Part shown: one piece after another, positions 7,311 through 16,124 of the stretch
Layout: each line of letters begins with the position of its first letter
Position numbering within the stretch: the stretch's first letter is position 1
From: Planctomycetota bacterium
GTDB taxonomy: Bacteria > Planctomycetota > Planctomycetia > Pirellulales > Pirellulaceae
DNA: 64,000 nucleotides
Direction: 5' to 3'
Assembly: GCA_014381825.1 (NCBI GenBank)
Contig: JACNKX010000065.1
Span: forward strand, 62,001-126,000
Made by a program: the position numbers and the translations under genes
Notes under the pieces: generated by a model
Seen by the model: the letters and a program-made list of their open reading frames with translations, nothing else
Told to the model about the DNA's origin: nothing
The model's database searches: none

Positions 7311-8537
7311 ATGAACCCCAGCGTGGCTAGATGGTTTCAATGTGCGGTGTTGAATGCCTGCTTTCTCAGCTGCTCCGTTGCTCATGCGCGCGGCCCGGCG
7401 AGCATTCACAACATTCCGGATCGCGGCAACGGACACAGTTTGGTTGCGTTAGTATTAACGCCGCAGAATGAGGCTTTGCGTGAAGAGTTGCAGATTTCCG
7501 ATCGGCAGCTACAGGAGTTGAAAGACTTGCGACGCGCGCATTCACAATGGGTCAGTGCGATTCTCCAACAATGGGGCAACCAACAAAAACCACAGCCCAA
7601 CGCCGAATTCGAAACGGAAAAACACCTACGGCAAGCTCATAAAGACTTTCTCGTTGGGCTAAAGCGAATCGTAACGCCTGAGCAATTCACTCGCCTGCGA
7701 CAAATCGGACTGCAACATAAAACGAAGTTCTATTCGCTTGCTCCGCTGGGATGGGCATCCATTCTGGACGAGTTGGGGCTAAACGATGAAGAAAAAGTTT
7801 CGTTTTCGGCCGACGTTAAGCGTCGAAGCGACGACCTCAAAGTAGAGACAATCAAGCTCCGCGCCGAGATTCCGGATACGCTGAATCGTTTCGTTACGGA
7901 CAAGCAGAAGCAACTGCTCAACGACCTGCTCGGCGAACCGTTTCAAGGGATCGAGTATTGGCCTTCTGATACCGCGACCGCAGGGATTTACAGAGGACAA
8001 GGCATGAGCCCGCTTCTTAAAATTGTGCGCAAGTCCGACGTTAAGAAGGAACTTGAAGTCTTGGACGAGCAAGACCGTGAACTCGCCGCTTTGTCACGTG
8101 AAAACAGACGCCTTGAACGTGAACTTCTTTCGAAACACCGTCGAGATCGATCAAATGCCGCAAAGTTAGGTCTTCCCGCAGTCGCTCCACCTGACGACTT
8201 GCTCGAGAAGCTACGCAATGAAATCGACGAGCGGTTGTGGAAGATTCTCGTTCCACCACAAGTAAAACGCCTGCAACAGCTCTTGTTCCAGTCACGAGTG
8301 GGAGGCGAATCAACTGTGCCGTTGCTGTCAAAGTCTGTGGCATCCGCGATCGGGTTGACGTCAGAACAACATGAAACACTCCGCAATGAATACCGTGATG
8401 TAGTGCAACGGGTCAATGAGCAAATGGATCGCGATTACTACACCGCCTTCGACAAAGTCATGGGATCTCTGACCAGTGAGCAACAGAAGCGATATCGCGA
8501 GCTTGTTGGCAAGCGATTCGACAAATGGATGCAATGA
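7311..8537 (+). CDS. secreted Spy/CpxP-like coiled protein, paralogue B
   Basis: This 408-residue protein starts at an ATG preceded by GAGAGGTG and has a signal peptide (about residues 1-26). It is homologous to the 4902-6134 product along its whole length: SLVALVLTPQNEALREELQ matches LSMVATPASTELRAELD, the central LLKIVR--KKELEVLDEQ block is shared, and the C-terminus SEQQKRYRELVGKRFDKWMQ corresponds. It is helical and charged throughout, with recurring LTxxQ-like units. It is likely a periplasmic or surface protein of unknown role. The two copies have diverged well, so the duplication is not recent, in contrast to the nearly identical repeat segments that follow each of them. Confidence 0.7.
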   Translation: MNPSVARWFQCAVLNACFLSCSVAHARGPASIHNIPDRGNGHSLVALVLTPQNEALREELQISDRQLQELKDLRRAHSQWVSAILQQWGNQQKPQPNAEFETEKHLRQAHKDFLVGLKRIVTPEQFTRLRQIGLQHKTKFYSLAPLGWASILDELGLNDEEKVSFSADVKRRSDDLKVETIKLRAEIPDTLNRFVTDKQKQLLNDLLGEPFQGIEYWPSDTATAGIYRGQGMSPLLKIVRKSDVKKELEVLDEQDRELAALSRENRRLERELLSKHRRDRSNAAKLGLPAVAPPDDLLEKLRNEIDERLWKILVPPQVKRLQQLLFQSRVGGESTVPLLSKSVASAIGLTSEQHETLRNEYRDVVQRVNEQMDRDYYTAFDKVMGSLTSEQQKRYRELVGKRFDKWMQ

Positions 8538-8578
8538 CTTGAATTTGCGATCAAATTGTCTATTCGGTCGAATTCCGC

Positions 8579-8615
8579 GGCTATCTATCGAATGGTTGGC
8601 AAAGAGGTAAAATAG
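8579..8615 (+). repeat. direct repeat, copy C (short DUF3299 3' remnant)
   Basis: These 37 bp repeat the last codons of the DUF3299 gene (AIYRMVGKEVK and stop). They contain the same 27-bp core (8582-8608) as copies A and B. The segment lies 41 bp after the stop of paralogue B, mirroring copy B after paralogue A. Homology does not extend convincingly downstream. Confidence 0.85.
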
Positions 8616-8675
8616 CCTCTCCCACACGGACCATCATTCGTTCTGCCCTCGGAGGCGGCCGCACGCCGCAATGCT

Positions 8676-9776
8676 ATGACTTTGCCTCACCTTGGATGCA
8701 CCAAGGCGGATCTTGATACGCCGTCGCTCTGCGTTGACTTGGACGCGCTTGAATTCAACATTGCCGCGATGTCCGGCGCGTGCCGTGAACGCAGTATCGA
8801 TTGGCGACCGCATTCGAAGTGCCACAAGTCACCACTGCTCGCGCAAAAGCTCATTGCGTCCGGCGCGATTGGCGTCACATGCGCTAAGCTTGGCGAAGCC
8901 GAAGTGATGGCCAAAGGTGGCGTGACGGATACCTTGATCGCAAATCTGATCGTTGGTCCAAAGAAGGTTGCGCGATTGGTCGAGTTGCGGCGAATCGCCG
9001 ATCCGGTCGTGTGCGTCGACCACATCGATCAAGCGACAGCGTTTAGCAAAGCGATGTCCGACGCTGGCCTGTCACTTCGTGTGATCGCCGAAGTTGACAT
9101 CGGCTTGGCACGTGTTGGCGTTGCGGCTGGCGATGCGGCAGTTGAGCTCGCGCGTCACGTGCATGAACTGCCTGGCCTGACGCTCGCTGGCATCATGGGA
9201 TACGAGGGCCACTTGTTGACGCTCGATGACGGCGAAGAAAAGGCCATCGCGATTCACGCCGCATTAAAGGTGTTGACCGACACCGCATATCAGATCCGTT
9301 CGGCGGGCCTACCCTGCGAGATCGTTTCGTGCGGTGGTACTGGTTCCTTCAAGTACACCGTTCAAGCGCCCGGGATCACTGAAATGCAAGCCGGGGGCGG
9401 CATGTTTATGGATGCGTTCTATCGATATGGATGCCAAATCTCCGATTGGAAGTACGCGTTAACCGTCCTTGCGACGATTGTCAGCCGACCTGCGCCCGAC
9501 CGCGCCATCATCGACGCTGGCCGCAAGACGATGGATGGGACGAGTCACAAGCCGCTGGTGTTTGGCCGTGATGACATTCGAGTTGAATCACTCTCCGCCG
9601 AACATGGCGCGCTAAAACTCGATCCTTCCACCCAAGACCTCAAGATTGGTGATCGTCTGGAGATCATTCCGGGATACAGCGACATGACATGCGTGTTGCA
9701 CGATAATTTCTTGGGCTTCCGCGGTGACAAACTCGAAGTAATCTGGCCCTTGGAAGGACGGGGGCGACTTCAGTAG
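8676..9776 (+). CDS. D-threonine aldolase / D-serine dehydratase-family PLP protein
   Basis: This 366-residue protein has the fold-type III layout: an alanine-racemase-like N-terminal barrel and a C-terminal beta domain. RPHSKCHKS places the PLP-binding lysine at about residue 48, and SCGGTGSFK and ITEMQAGGGMFMD are typical of the family. D-threonine aldolases and DSD1-type dehydratases cleave or deaminate D-hydroxy-amino acids with PLP and a divalent metal. The metal-site region reads IIPGYSDMT, where relatives usually have a His before x-Cys or x-Asp; here Tyr appears to occupy the His position, so metal use may differ. A second, different member of the family lies at 11029-12144. The stop codon lies inside a palindromic repeat. 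Confidence 0.8.
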   Translation: MTLPHLGCTKADLDTPSLCVDLDALEFNIAAMSGACRERSIDWRPHSKCHKSPLLAQKLIASGAIGVTCAKLGEAEVMAKGGVTDTLIANLIVGPKKVARLVELRRIADPVVCVDHIDQATAFSKAMSDAGLSLRVIAEVDIGLARVGVAAGDAAVELARHVHELPGLTLAGIMGYEGHLLTLDDGEEKAIAIHAALKVLTDTAYQIRSAGLPCEIVSCGGTGSFKYTVQAPGITEMQAGGGMFMDAFYRYGCQISDWKYALTVLATIVSRPAPDRAIIDAGRKTMDGTSHKPLVFGRDDIRVESLSAEHGALKLDPSTQDLKIGDRLEIIPGYSDMTCVLHDNFLGFRGDKLEVIWPLEGRGRLQ

Positions 9777-9882
9777 CCATCACGCTCCGCCGTGATGAGC
9801 CCAGTCGGATCATTCTAGAAGCGGGAGAAGTCGTACTCAATCAACGCAAAAGCGATCATCACGGCGGAATGTGACGGCTACT
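9772..9882. repeat. long inverted repeat (111-bp palindromic element)
   Basis: The arms 9772-9798 and 9856-9882 are inverted copies over 27 bp with three mismatches. They contain CCGCCGTGATGA and its complement. The left arm includes the TAG stop of the preceding gene, and the element fills most of the gap to the next gene. It may act as a transcript-stabilising or terminating hairpin, or be a short mobile palindrome. Confidence 0.7.
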
Positions 9883-9974
9883 TTTAACGAAGCGTTGAAA
9901 TGCCCACGGGAATGGCTAATACTGTTGAGGCATCGCACGTTTTCTTACTCATTTTCCATGCGAGATCTACCACG

Positions 9975-11012
9975 ATGATACGCACGATCATACTGCTACT
10001 GTTATGGTTGCCGACCGTTTCCTACGCGGGATCAGAGGACGGTCGATTTGACATTTACTGGGTTGATGTAGAAGGTGGTGCGGCGACGCTGATGGTGACA
10101 CCGGCGAACGAATCGATCCTGATTGATACCGGCAATCCGGGGCTTCGCGATTCCAATCGCATCGCACATGTCGCGACCAAGGTTGCGGGGCTGCGGAGGA
10201 TCGATCATCTGATTACCACGCACTACCACCGCGATCATTACGGTGGAGCTTCGATGCTGTCGACACTACTGCCAATCGGTACGGTCTACGACAACGGCAT
10301 CTTCGATGGCATGCCGGACAATCCGGGAAAGGACTACTTTGAGTTCAAATCGAAGCAGCGAATCGTCATCAATCCCAGCGACATCCTCCCTGTCCGCCAG
10401 ATCGCCGGCGGCGTAATAATCAAGTTGACCTGTATCGCCGCGCGAAAGACTTTTGTGACCAAAGCACTTGTCGACACTCCCGAAAACAACGATGAGACGT
10501 GCGCGACCCACCGACCGAAGGATCGCGATGGTTCCGACAACGCGAACAGCGTCGCGACTTTGATCGAGTTCGGATCGTTTCGCTTCTATGACGCTGGCGA
10601 TTTAACTTGGAATCAGGAGGTGCAACTCGTTTGTCCGAAGGATCTTGTCGGGGAAGTGGACGTCTACCAAGTCACGCATCATGGACTCGATACGAGCAAT
10701 AATCCCGTGGTGCTTCAAACGATCAAGCCTCGCGTCGCGATCATGAACAACGGGCACACGAAAGGCTCCTTGCCCGAAGTGTTCGCGAACCTTCAAGCAA
10801 CAAAGTCTTTGCAGGCGATTTACCAAGTTCATAAGAATCTGCGACCCGATGGAAGCGTCAACAACGTCGCTGACGAGTTCATTGCCAACCACAAAGCGGC
10901 GGATGAGTGTGACGGGAACTATATCAAGCTGTCGGTCGCACCCGACAGCAAATCATACACCGTCTCGATCCCCGCCAACGGCCACGAGAAGAGCTATCAA
11001 ACCAAGCCGTAA
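9975..11012 (+). CDS. secreted metallo-beta-lactamase-fold hydrolase (ComEC/Rec2 C-terminal type)
   Basis: I start at 9975, where a signal peptide begins (MIRTIILLLLWLPTVSYAGS). The frame is open back to 9900 but those residues do not resemble a leader. The 345-residue product has the MBL signature THYHRDHYGG (zinc ligands His-x-His-x-Asp-His), a preceding DIYWVDVEGGAATLM and SILIDTGNPG as in the ComEC/Rec2-type branch, and later DAGDLTW and VTHHG. These enzymes hydrolyse phosphodiester or ester bonds with two zinc ions. The signal peptide suggests action outside the cytoplasm. The substrate cannot be told. It sits between two D-amino-acid-type PLP genes in the same direction. Confidence 0.8.
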   Translation: MIRTIILLLLWLPTVSYAGSEDGRFDIYWVDVEGGAATLMVTPANESILIDTGNPGLRDSNRIAHVATKVAGLRRIDHLITTHYHRDHYGGASMLSTLLPIGTVYDNGIFDGMPDNPGKDYFEFKSKQRIVINPSDILPVRQIAGGVIIKLTCIAARKTFVTKALVDTPENNDETCATHRPKDRDGSDNANSVATLIEFGSFRFYDAGDLTWNQEVQLVCPKDLVGEVDVYQVTHHGLDTSNNPVVLQTIKPRVAIMNNGHTKGSLPEVFANLQATKSLQAIYQVHKNLRPDGSVNNVADEFIANHKAADECDGNYIKLSVAPDSKSYTVSIPANGHEKSYQTKP

Positions 11013-11028
11013 TCCTAGTGAGCAAGTC

Positions 11029-12144
11029 ATGGACGCGCGCTACGCCATCGAAGACACCTCGGAGATTATCACACCCGGTATCGTTGTGTTTCGCGAGGTA
11101 CTCGAAGCCAATATCGCGAAAATGATCGCGATCGCGGGCGACGTCGCACGACTGCGACCGCACTGCAAGACCCACAAGATGCGAGAAATCGTCGAGCTGC
11201 AACTGGCAAGCGGTGTTACCAAGCACAAGGCGGCCACGTTTGCCGAAGCCGAGATGCTCGTCAGCGCGGGAGTGCGCGACGTCTTGTTGGCGTACAACTT
11301 AGTCGGGCCGAACATCGCGCGGGCGGTTAAGTTTCGTCAAAAATATCCGGATGTGGTTTTATCCGTGACGGCGGACCACATTGGGCCCATCGAGGCGCTA
11401 AGCAAAGCGATGGCGCAAGCCGGAACGACCGTCGAAGTGCTGTTGGACCTGGACACGGGGCAGCATCGAACCGGTGTGGCAGTTGGCGTCGCAGCCGTTG
11501 ATCTTTACAAGGCCATTGTCGAGGCGGATGGACTAGTCCCAGGCGGCTTGCATCTTTACGACGGCCAGAACCATCAGACCGATTTGAACGAGCGACGCCT
11601 GGCCGTTATGTCGTGTTGGGAACAGACTGCCGGTCTACGCGACCAGTTGGAAGCTAACGGCTGGTCAGTTCCTCGCATTGTCGCCGGGGGGACAGGACAG
11701 TTTCCAGTTTATGCAGAAGTTGATGACCCAGCAATCGAACTGAGTCCGGGCACCTGTGTATTTCATGATATCGGATACGGACAGATGTTTCCGGATCTCG
11801 ACTTCGAGGCCGCCGCGTTGCTTTTGACACGCGTCATAAGTCGCCCGACCTCCGACCGTGTGACGTTCGACCTCGGGTATAAGGCCGTCGCCTCCGACCC
11901 ACCGGCCGATCGAAGGGTGGTTTTTCCCGATATCCCAGACGCGAAGCTAGTCCTGCAGAATGAAGAGCATCTGGTCGTTCAGACGAACAGCGCCGACAGA
12001 TTCCAACCCGGTGACGAACAATTCGCAATCCCGCGTCATACCTGCCCGACGTCCGCCTTGCACAAGCAAGTCTTCATCGTGTCAGAAGGGAAGCTCGCCG
12101 ATCGTTGGGACGTTGCTGCGCGCGATCGATGGCTGACGATTTGA
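11029..12144 (+). CDS. D-serine dehydratase-like (DSD1 family) PLP protein
   Basis: The start at 11029 gives MDARYAIEDT and lies 16 bp after the previous stop; upstream in-frame codons overlap the previous gene and are not protein-like. The 371-residue product has RLRPHCKTHK with the PLP lysine at about residue 47, VAGGTGQFPVYAEVD, and a C-terminal IPRHTCPTSALH that provides the His and Cys expected as zinc ligands in DSD1-type enzymes. It probably acts on D-serine, D-threonine or related beta-hydroxy amino acids. Unlike the member at 8676-9776, its metal site looks intact. The three genes 8676-12144 are likely one functional group. Confidence 0.8.
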   Translation: MDARYAIEDTSEIITPGIVVFREVLEANIAKMIAIAGDVARLRPHCKTHKMREIVELQLASGVTKHKAATFAEAEMLVSAGVRDVLLAYNLVGPNIARAVKFRQKYPDVVLSVTADHIGPIEALSKAMAQAGTTVEVLLDLDTGQHRTGVAVGVAAVDLYKAIVEADGLVPGGLHLYDGQNHQTDLNERRLAVMSCWEQTAGLRDQLEANGWSVPRIVAGGTGQFPVYAEVDDPAIELSPGTCVFHDIGYGQMFPDLDFEAAALLLTRVISRPTSDRVTFDLGYKAVASDPPADRRVVFPDIPDAKLVLQNEEHLVVQTNSADRFQPGDEQFAIPRHTCPTSALHKQVFIVSEGKLADRWDVAARDRWLTI

Positions 12145-12176
12145 ACGCGGGAGCTTGGACACGGCATGAATTCGTT

Positions 12177-13439
12177 CTAGCGATAGTAAGTTGCCTGAAC
12201 GGCAACTTCTGAGTCGAAGAAGCGATCGTCTGCACCCATCGGAAAGACGCTGCCAACGCGAATGTTCCAGTCGTTCGCTAGTTCCGTGTCGAGAGCGACA
12301 GTAAAGTTGACTACATCGCTGTCCGTGACCTGTCTTCCAAATCTGAACGTTTCGGGTCCGTTTGAACTGACGTGGTTTCCGTTGAGAGCTTTGCCCTTGT
12401 GCAGAGTGGTCGTATAGTGAAACTCGAGCAACGCGGAAAGTGCTGTGATGTGCGAGGCGGAGGAATTCTGATACAGCCGGTATCCACCTGATACGTCGAG
12501 ATACATCAAGGTTGGCTGGGTGAAGTCTCCCACGATTTGTGGTGATGGCGTGCCTGTTGCGTCCGCTGTATGAACGGTGTTGTCACCGAGAGGAATGTCC
12601 GTTTGTAAGAAAGCGTGTACAAAGTGACGGTCGTCCGGCGAATACATCATCCCGATATAAGGAAGAATTCCCATCACGTTGTTGTTGGCGGTGTAAATTG
12701 ATGGCCCGATACTGGCTACCGTGTCCTCGCCGGTTGGCGTGTCGAGTACTAGCCCGACGGCCACTGCCGTGTCTTCCGATTGGTGGATGAGCCGTTTCAA
12801 GACGACCGCCAAATTACCAACGTTTCCGCCTCCGACCGCGATAATTCCCGGTGCCGGACTCGCGGACAAATATGTCTCATTAAACGGCATTCGCAGTTCA
12901 ACTGACCAGAGCCCCTCGGCAAACGTGCGTTCCCAGCCGAAAGTGTATCGATTGATTGATTCGGTGCTTTGAACTGTAAACGCAGGAGTCGCGAAGGTCG
13001 TATCTATCGCGTTGTGAAAGTGGTTGAAGTTAAAGTACGCTCGATTCACAGGAATCGCTGCATTGTGATCGCCAACCTTTGCAGCTCGCGAACTACCAAC
13101 TGGTATACCGATGGTGCTTGTAGCGGGGTTGCTGAAACCGATTGATTGCACCGTCAAGCCAGCAATGTGACCGATGGAATCCCCAAACATCTTCGGGACA
13201 CTGGCCAGACGTGTTCTTGAGGGAGTGCGTCGATAACGGGCGAGCAATTGCGCAAGACTGGGCGCGACGGTTGGGGGTGCTGGCGGTTCAGGAACTGTTG
13301 GGTCGCTCGGAGACGCTGGCTCTGGTTCCTGAGCCGAGAGGACCGAAAAGCCGGTCGAACCCGTAATGGCGAACCAACTACCGGCCATGAGGACAATCAC
13401 TGCTGCCCTGCTCCACTTATAGGTTCGATCCGTCGACAT
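12177..13439 (-). CDS. probable outer-membrane beta-barrel protein
   Basis: This 420-residue protein starts after AAGGAAGG with ideal spacing. The first 37 residues contain a hydrophobic leader (AAVIVLMAGSWFAITGSTGFSVLSA). A Pro-rich linker (PEPASPSDPTVPEPPAPPTVAP) and an LLARYRRT segment follow. The rest alternates polar and hydrophobic residues with many Gly, Asn and Tyr, as in outer-membrane transporters of the phenol-degradation MetA-like group; strands such as YRLYQNSSASHITALSALLEFHYTT and the end VQATYYR fit a barrel. It lies 150 bp downstream of the TPR kinase gene on the same strand. The fold assignment is moderate; the substrate is unknown. Confidence 0.55.
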   Translation of the reverse strand: MSTDRTYKWSRAAVIVLMAGSWFAITGSTGFSVLSAQEPEPASPSDPTVPEPPAPPTVAPSLAQLLARYRRTPSRTRLASVPKMFGDSIGHIAGLTVQSIGFSNPATSTIGIPVGSSRAAKVGDHNAAIPVNRAYFNFNHFHNAIDTTFATPAFTVQSTESINRYTFGWERTFAEGLWSVELRMPFNETYLSASPAPGIIAVGGGNVGNLAVVLKRLIHQSEDTAVAVGLVLDTPTGEDTVASIGPSIYTANNNVMGILPYIGMMYSPDDRHFVHAFLQTDIPLGDNTVHTADATGTPSPQIVGDFTQPTLMYLDVSGGYRLYQNSSASHITALSALLEFHYTTTLHKGKALNGNHVSSNGPETFRFGRQVTDSDVVNFTVALDTELANDWNIRVGSVFPMGADDRFFDSEVAVQATYYR

Positions 13440-13589
13440 AATGTGCCTTCCTTGGCGGCTAAATCATCACAACGCCGATGATGTTTTGTACCCCGTTTAT
13501 CGGCAAAACAGGATGCCGCGAACGACCAGCAAGCGGTAAGCGAAGAAACATCCGACGAGAGTCGTTGTTGTCGAACCGTCAAAACCAGA

Positions 13590-16070
13590 TTAAGTGTTAC
13601 TGTTTAAGATCGCTTCGACATCTCGCAGCAACGCTTCACTGATTTCTAGACTGGCGCGATAGTCTTCGTTATCCGGCCACTCATTGCTTAGCAACTCGAA
13701 GTTTAGGACGGACAACTTTAGATTGGATACGGCTAAATCGAATTGCTGCTGGCTAGCCATGGCAAGCGCTAATGCGCGATAGGAGGCCCCGAGGTCACGT
13801 CGAAAGTCCGGTGCTTTGTCCGCCAGCGGCTGTAGCGTTAGGATCGCGCTTTGCAGGGAGGAGGATGCCGCATCGAATTCCTGTCGACTAAGTTGCAGAT
13901 CGCCAAGATTGACAAGAATGCCGGCGAGTCGCTGTTGATAGGTGAGCACTAAGGGATTCTGCTCGGCGAGCCGCTGCATTCCGTCGCGGGCCTTCGAATA
14001 AGAGTCCAGCGCCTCGTCGCCGTCCAGGATGTTGAATTTGTCGTCTCCCAGGATATGTCCCAGGACGCGCCGACACGTGACCAATCGACTCTGATCGTCG
14101 AGGCTACCCGGCTGCTTTCGCAAGATGACTTCGAGATCGTCGACAGCATTCTCTAACGCACGCACTCCCCCTGCCGATACGTCACGAGTTGGCTTCTCGA
14201 TCGCTATTACGCCTGCTCCGAGATTGTAGTAGCCCATCGCGCGATCACGACGGACTCTGATGTTCTCGGCATCGCGGTCCAGCAATTGCGAGCGACGGCG
14301 TTGCGCTTCCCCGATGATGGTGTTCGCTTCTGTGTAGTTGCCTCGCTTCTGCTCGACGAGCCCGAGGTTCATTAATGTGTTTGCGAGGAGCCGAGTTCGT
14401 TCAGCATCGACTTCGTTCGCCGCTGCCAGTTGTTCCCGGAGGCTTCGTGCGTTGCGAAACGCAAGTTCGGCTTCATCGAGCCGCTGCAATTCATAAAACG
14501 CTCCCCCCATCGCGTTCCAGGTTTCAGCCGCATCAAGACGAAACGACTCGTTGTCGGGATTCTCGCGCATCAGTCGTTGTTGAATCTCTAGCGAAAGTCG
14601 ATACAAAGCGATTGCTTCGGCGTGAGACCGAATGCGCTCCGTGATCTTCGCGAGCCGAAAGTTCGCTTGACCGAGTTCGTTCTCCAACGCAGGATCGTCA
14701 CTTCGGCTCTCTACGAATTCACGATAGTGGGCCAGGGCTCGGCTGAGCAGATCTTCGCGCAATGCCTGCATTCCCGGTTGATCCAGCAGCCCGGTTTCGC
14801 TGACACGTGTGAAGAAGAAATCGACGGTTGATCGAGACTGACGATAGTGCGCCTCGGATTTGGCCAACGCGCGCGAAGTGGTATAGAGGCCCACCGTCGT
14901 CGAAACAAACGCAGCAAGTAAGCACGTCGCGGCCGTCCCGATCCATCCCGCCATCACCGGCTTGCGTCGGCACCAACGAACCGTCCTCCCAACCACGCTC
15001 AAAGGACGTGCTGCGATCGGTTCACCACGAACGTATCGCGACAAATCGTCTGCCAATTCTTGAGCCGTAAAATAGCGTCTGCCGGGCTCCTTTTCGAGAC
15101 ACTTCATACAGATTGTCTCGATGTCACGATCGATCGCTGGATTCAATTGTGTCGGCGCGACCGGTGGCTCGTCGATTACTTGCCGAATTGTCTCGACGAC
15201 GGTTGCCGCCTGAAACGGTGGTTTGGCAGTCAGTAGATGATAGAGTGTGGCACCTAGTGAATAGACGTCCGACTGGGCGGTCACGCGACTCGCATCTTTC
15301 GCCTGTTCCGGCGGCATGTACGACGGAGTACCCATGACTTCGCCGGCAATGGTCAGCTGTTCTTCACCCTCCATGAGCTTGGCGAGTCCAAAGTCAGCGA
15401 CCAGCACCTGATCCGTGTTTTCGTCGAGCATGACATTCTGGGGCTTCAAGTCGCGGTGCAAGATGCCGGCTTCATGTGCAGCGACGACAGCGGAGGCGAC
15501 GGAAGCCATATAGCCAGCGGCTCGGTGCGATTCGAGCGGGCCCTCTCTCAAAAGGTCTGAAAGGCTCTGTCCGGGAACGTACTGCATCGAGAAGAACTGT
15601 TGCCCTTCGTGTTCGCCAACCTCGTACAGTCGAATAATGTTGTTGTGCTCGAGCTTTGCTGCGGCCATCGACTCTTGATGAAAGCGGTCGACGACACTGC
15701 GCTGCGACTCCGGATGAAGCGATTCGAGTTGATCGCGCCTAATCACTTTGAGGGCCACGATGCGGTCGATACTTCGTTGGCGCGCGAGATAGACGATTCC
15801 CATCCCACCGCGTCCGAGCTCGTCGAGAAGTTCGTAGTCGCCAATCAACCCGAGTCCAAGGTTCGCGTTCGTATCTACGCCTGTGACCAGCGTCGTCGGC
15901 AGTACTGTTTGAAACGGATCGATGTGTTTCGTGTCGCTGATAGGTGCCGGAAGTTGCGTCGCGTTCCCATCGCCAGCCCTTGAATCGGATCGTCCCGCGA
16001 GCGTTTCCGCTTCGCTGTTACTTTGGCGGCGCTCGCCGTCAGGATCGAGGTTGCCAAGTTTGGACGACAT
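13590..16070 (-). CDS. membrane Ser/Thr protein kinase with TPR sensor region
   Basis: This 826-residue protein has a complete Hanks-type kinase domain. The Gly-rich loop LGRGGMGIVYLA lies at about 85-96, with VALK (Lys108), HRDLKPQN (catalytic Asp207), DFG at 226-228 and GTPSYMPPEQ. After the kinase comes VRGEPIAARPLS, a motif shared by many planctomycete kinases, and one membrane segment (about 373-395). The remaining 430 residues form tetratricopeptide-like helices (LAEAELAF-, LANTLMNLGLVEQKRGNY). It presumably senses an extracytoplasmic or protein ligand through the TPR part and phosphorylates cytoplasmic targets. It starts 54 bp after the sulfatase stop, so both may be co-transcribed. 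Confidence 0.9.
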   Translation of the reverse strand: MSSKLGNLDPDGERRQSNSEAETLAGRSDSRAGDGNATQLPAPISDTKHIDPFQTVLPTTLVTGVDTNANLGLGLIGDYELLDELGRGGMGIVYLARQRSIDRIVALKVIRRDQLESLHPESQRSVVDRFHQESMAAAKLEHNNIIRLYEVGEHEGQQFFSMQYVPGQSLSDLLREGPLESHRAAGYMASVASAVVAAHEAGILHRDLKPQNVMLDENTDQVLVADFGLAKLMEGEEQLTIAGEVMGTPSYMPPEQAKDASRVTAQSDVYSLGATLYHLLTAKPPFQAATVVETIRQVIDEPPVAPTQLNPAIDRDIETICMKCLEKEPGRRYFTAQELADDLSRYVRGEPIAARPLSVVGRTVRWCRRKPVMAGWIGTAATCLLAAFVSTTVGLYTTSRALAKSEAHYRQSRSTVDFFFTRVSETGLLDQPGMQALREDLLSRALAHYREFVESRSDDPALENELGQANFRLAKITERIRSHAEAIALYRLSLEIQQRLMRENPDNESFRLDAAETWNAMGGAFYELQRLDEAELAFRNARSLREQLAAANEVDAERTRLLANTLMNLGLVEQKRGNYTEANTIIGEAQRRRSQLLDRDAENIRVRRDRAMGYYNLGAGVIAIEKPTRDVSAGGVRALENAVDDLEVILRKQPGSLDDQSRLVTCRRVLGHILGDDKFNILDGDEALDSYSKARDGMQRLAEQNPLVLTYQQRLAGILVNLGDLQLSRQEFDAASSSLQSAILTLQPLADKAPDFRRDLGASYRALALAMASQQQFDLAVSNLKLSVLNFELLSNEWPDNEDYRASLEISEALLRDVEAILNSNT

Positions 16071-16124
16071 TTAGGATTCTCCCGGAACCTTTCAGCGCGC
16101 AGACCGCATCAATTCTGACATCGA

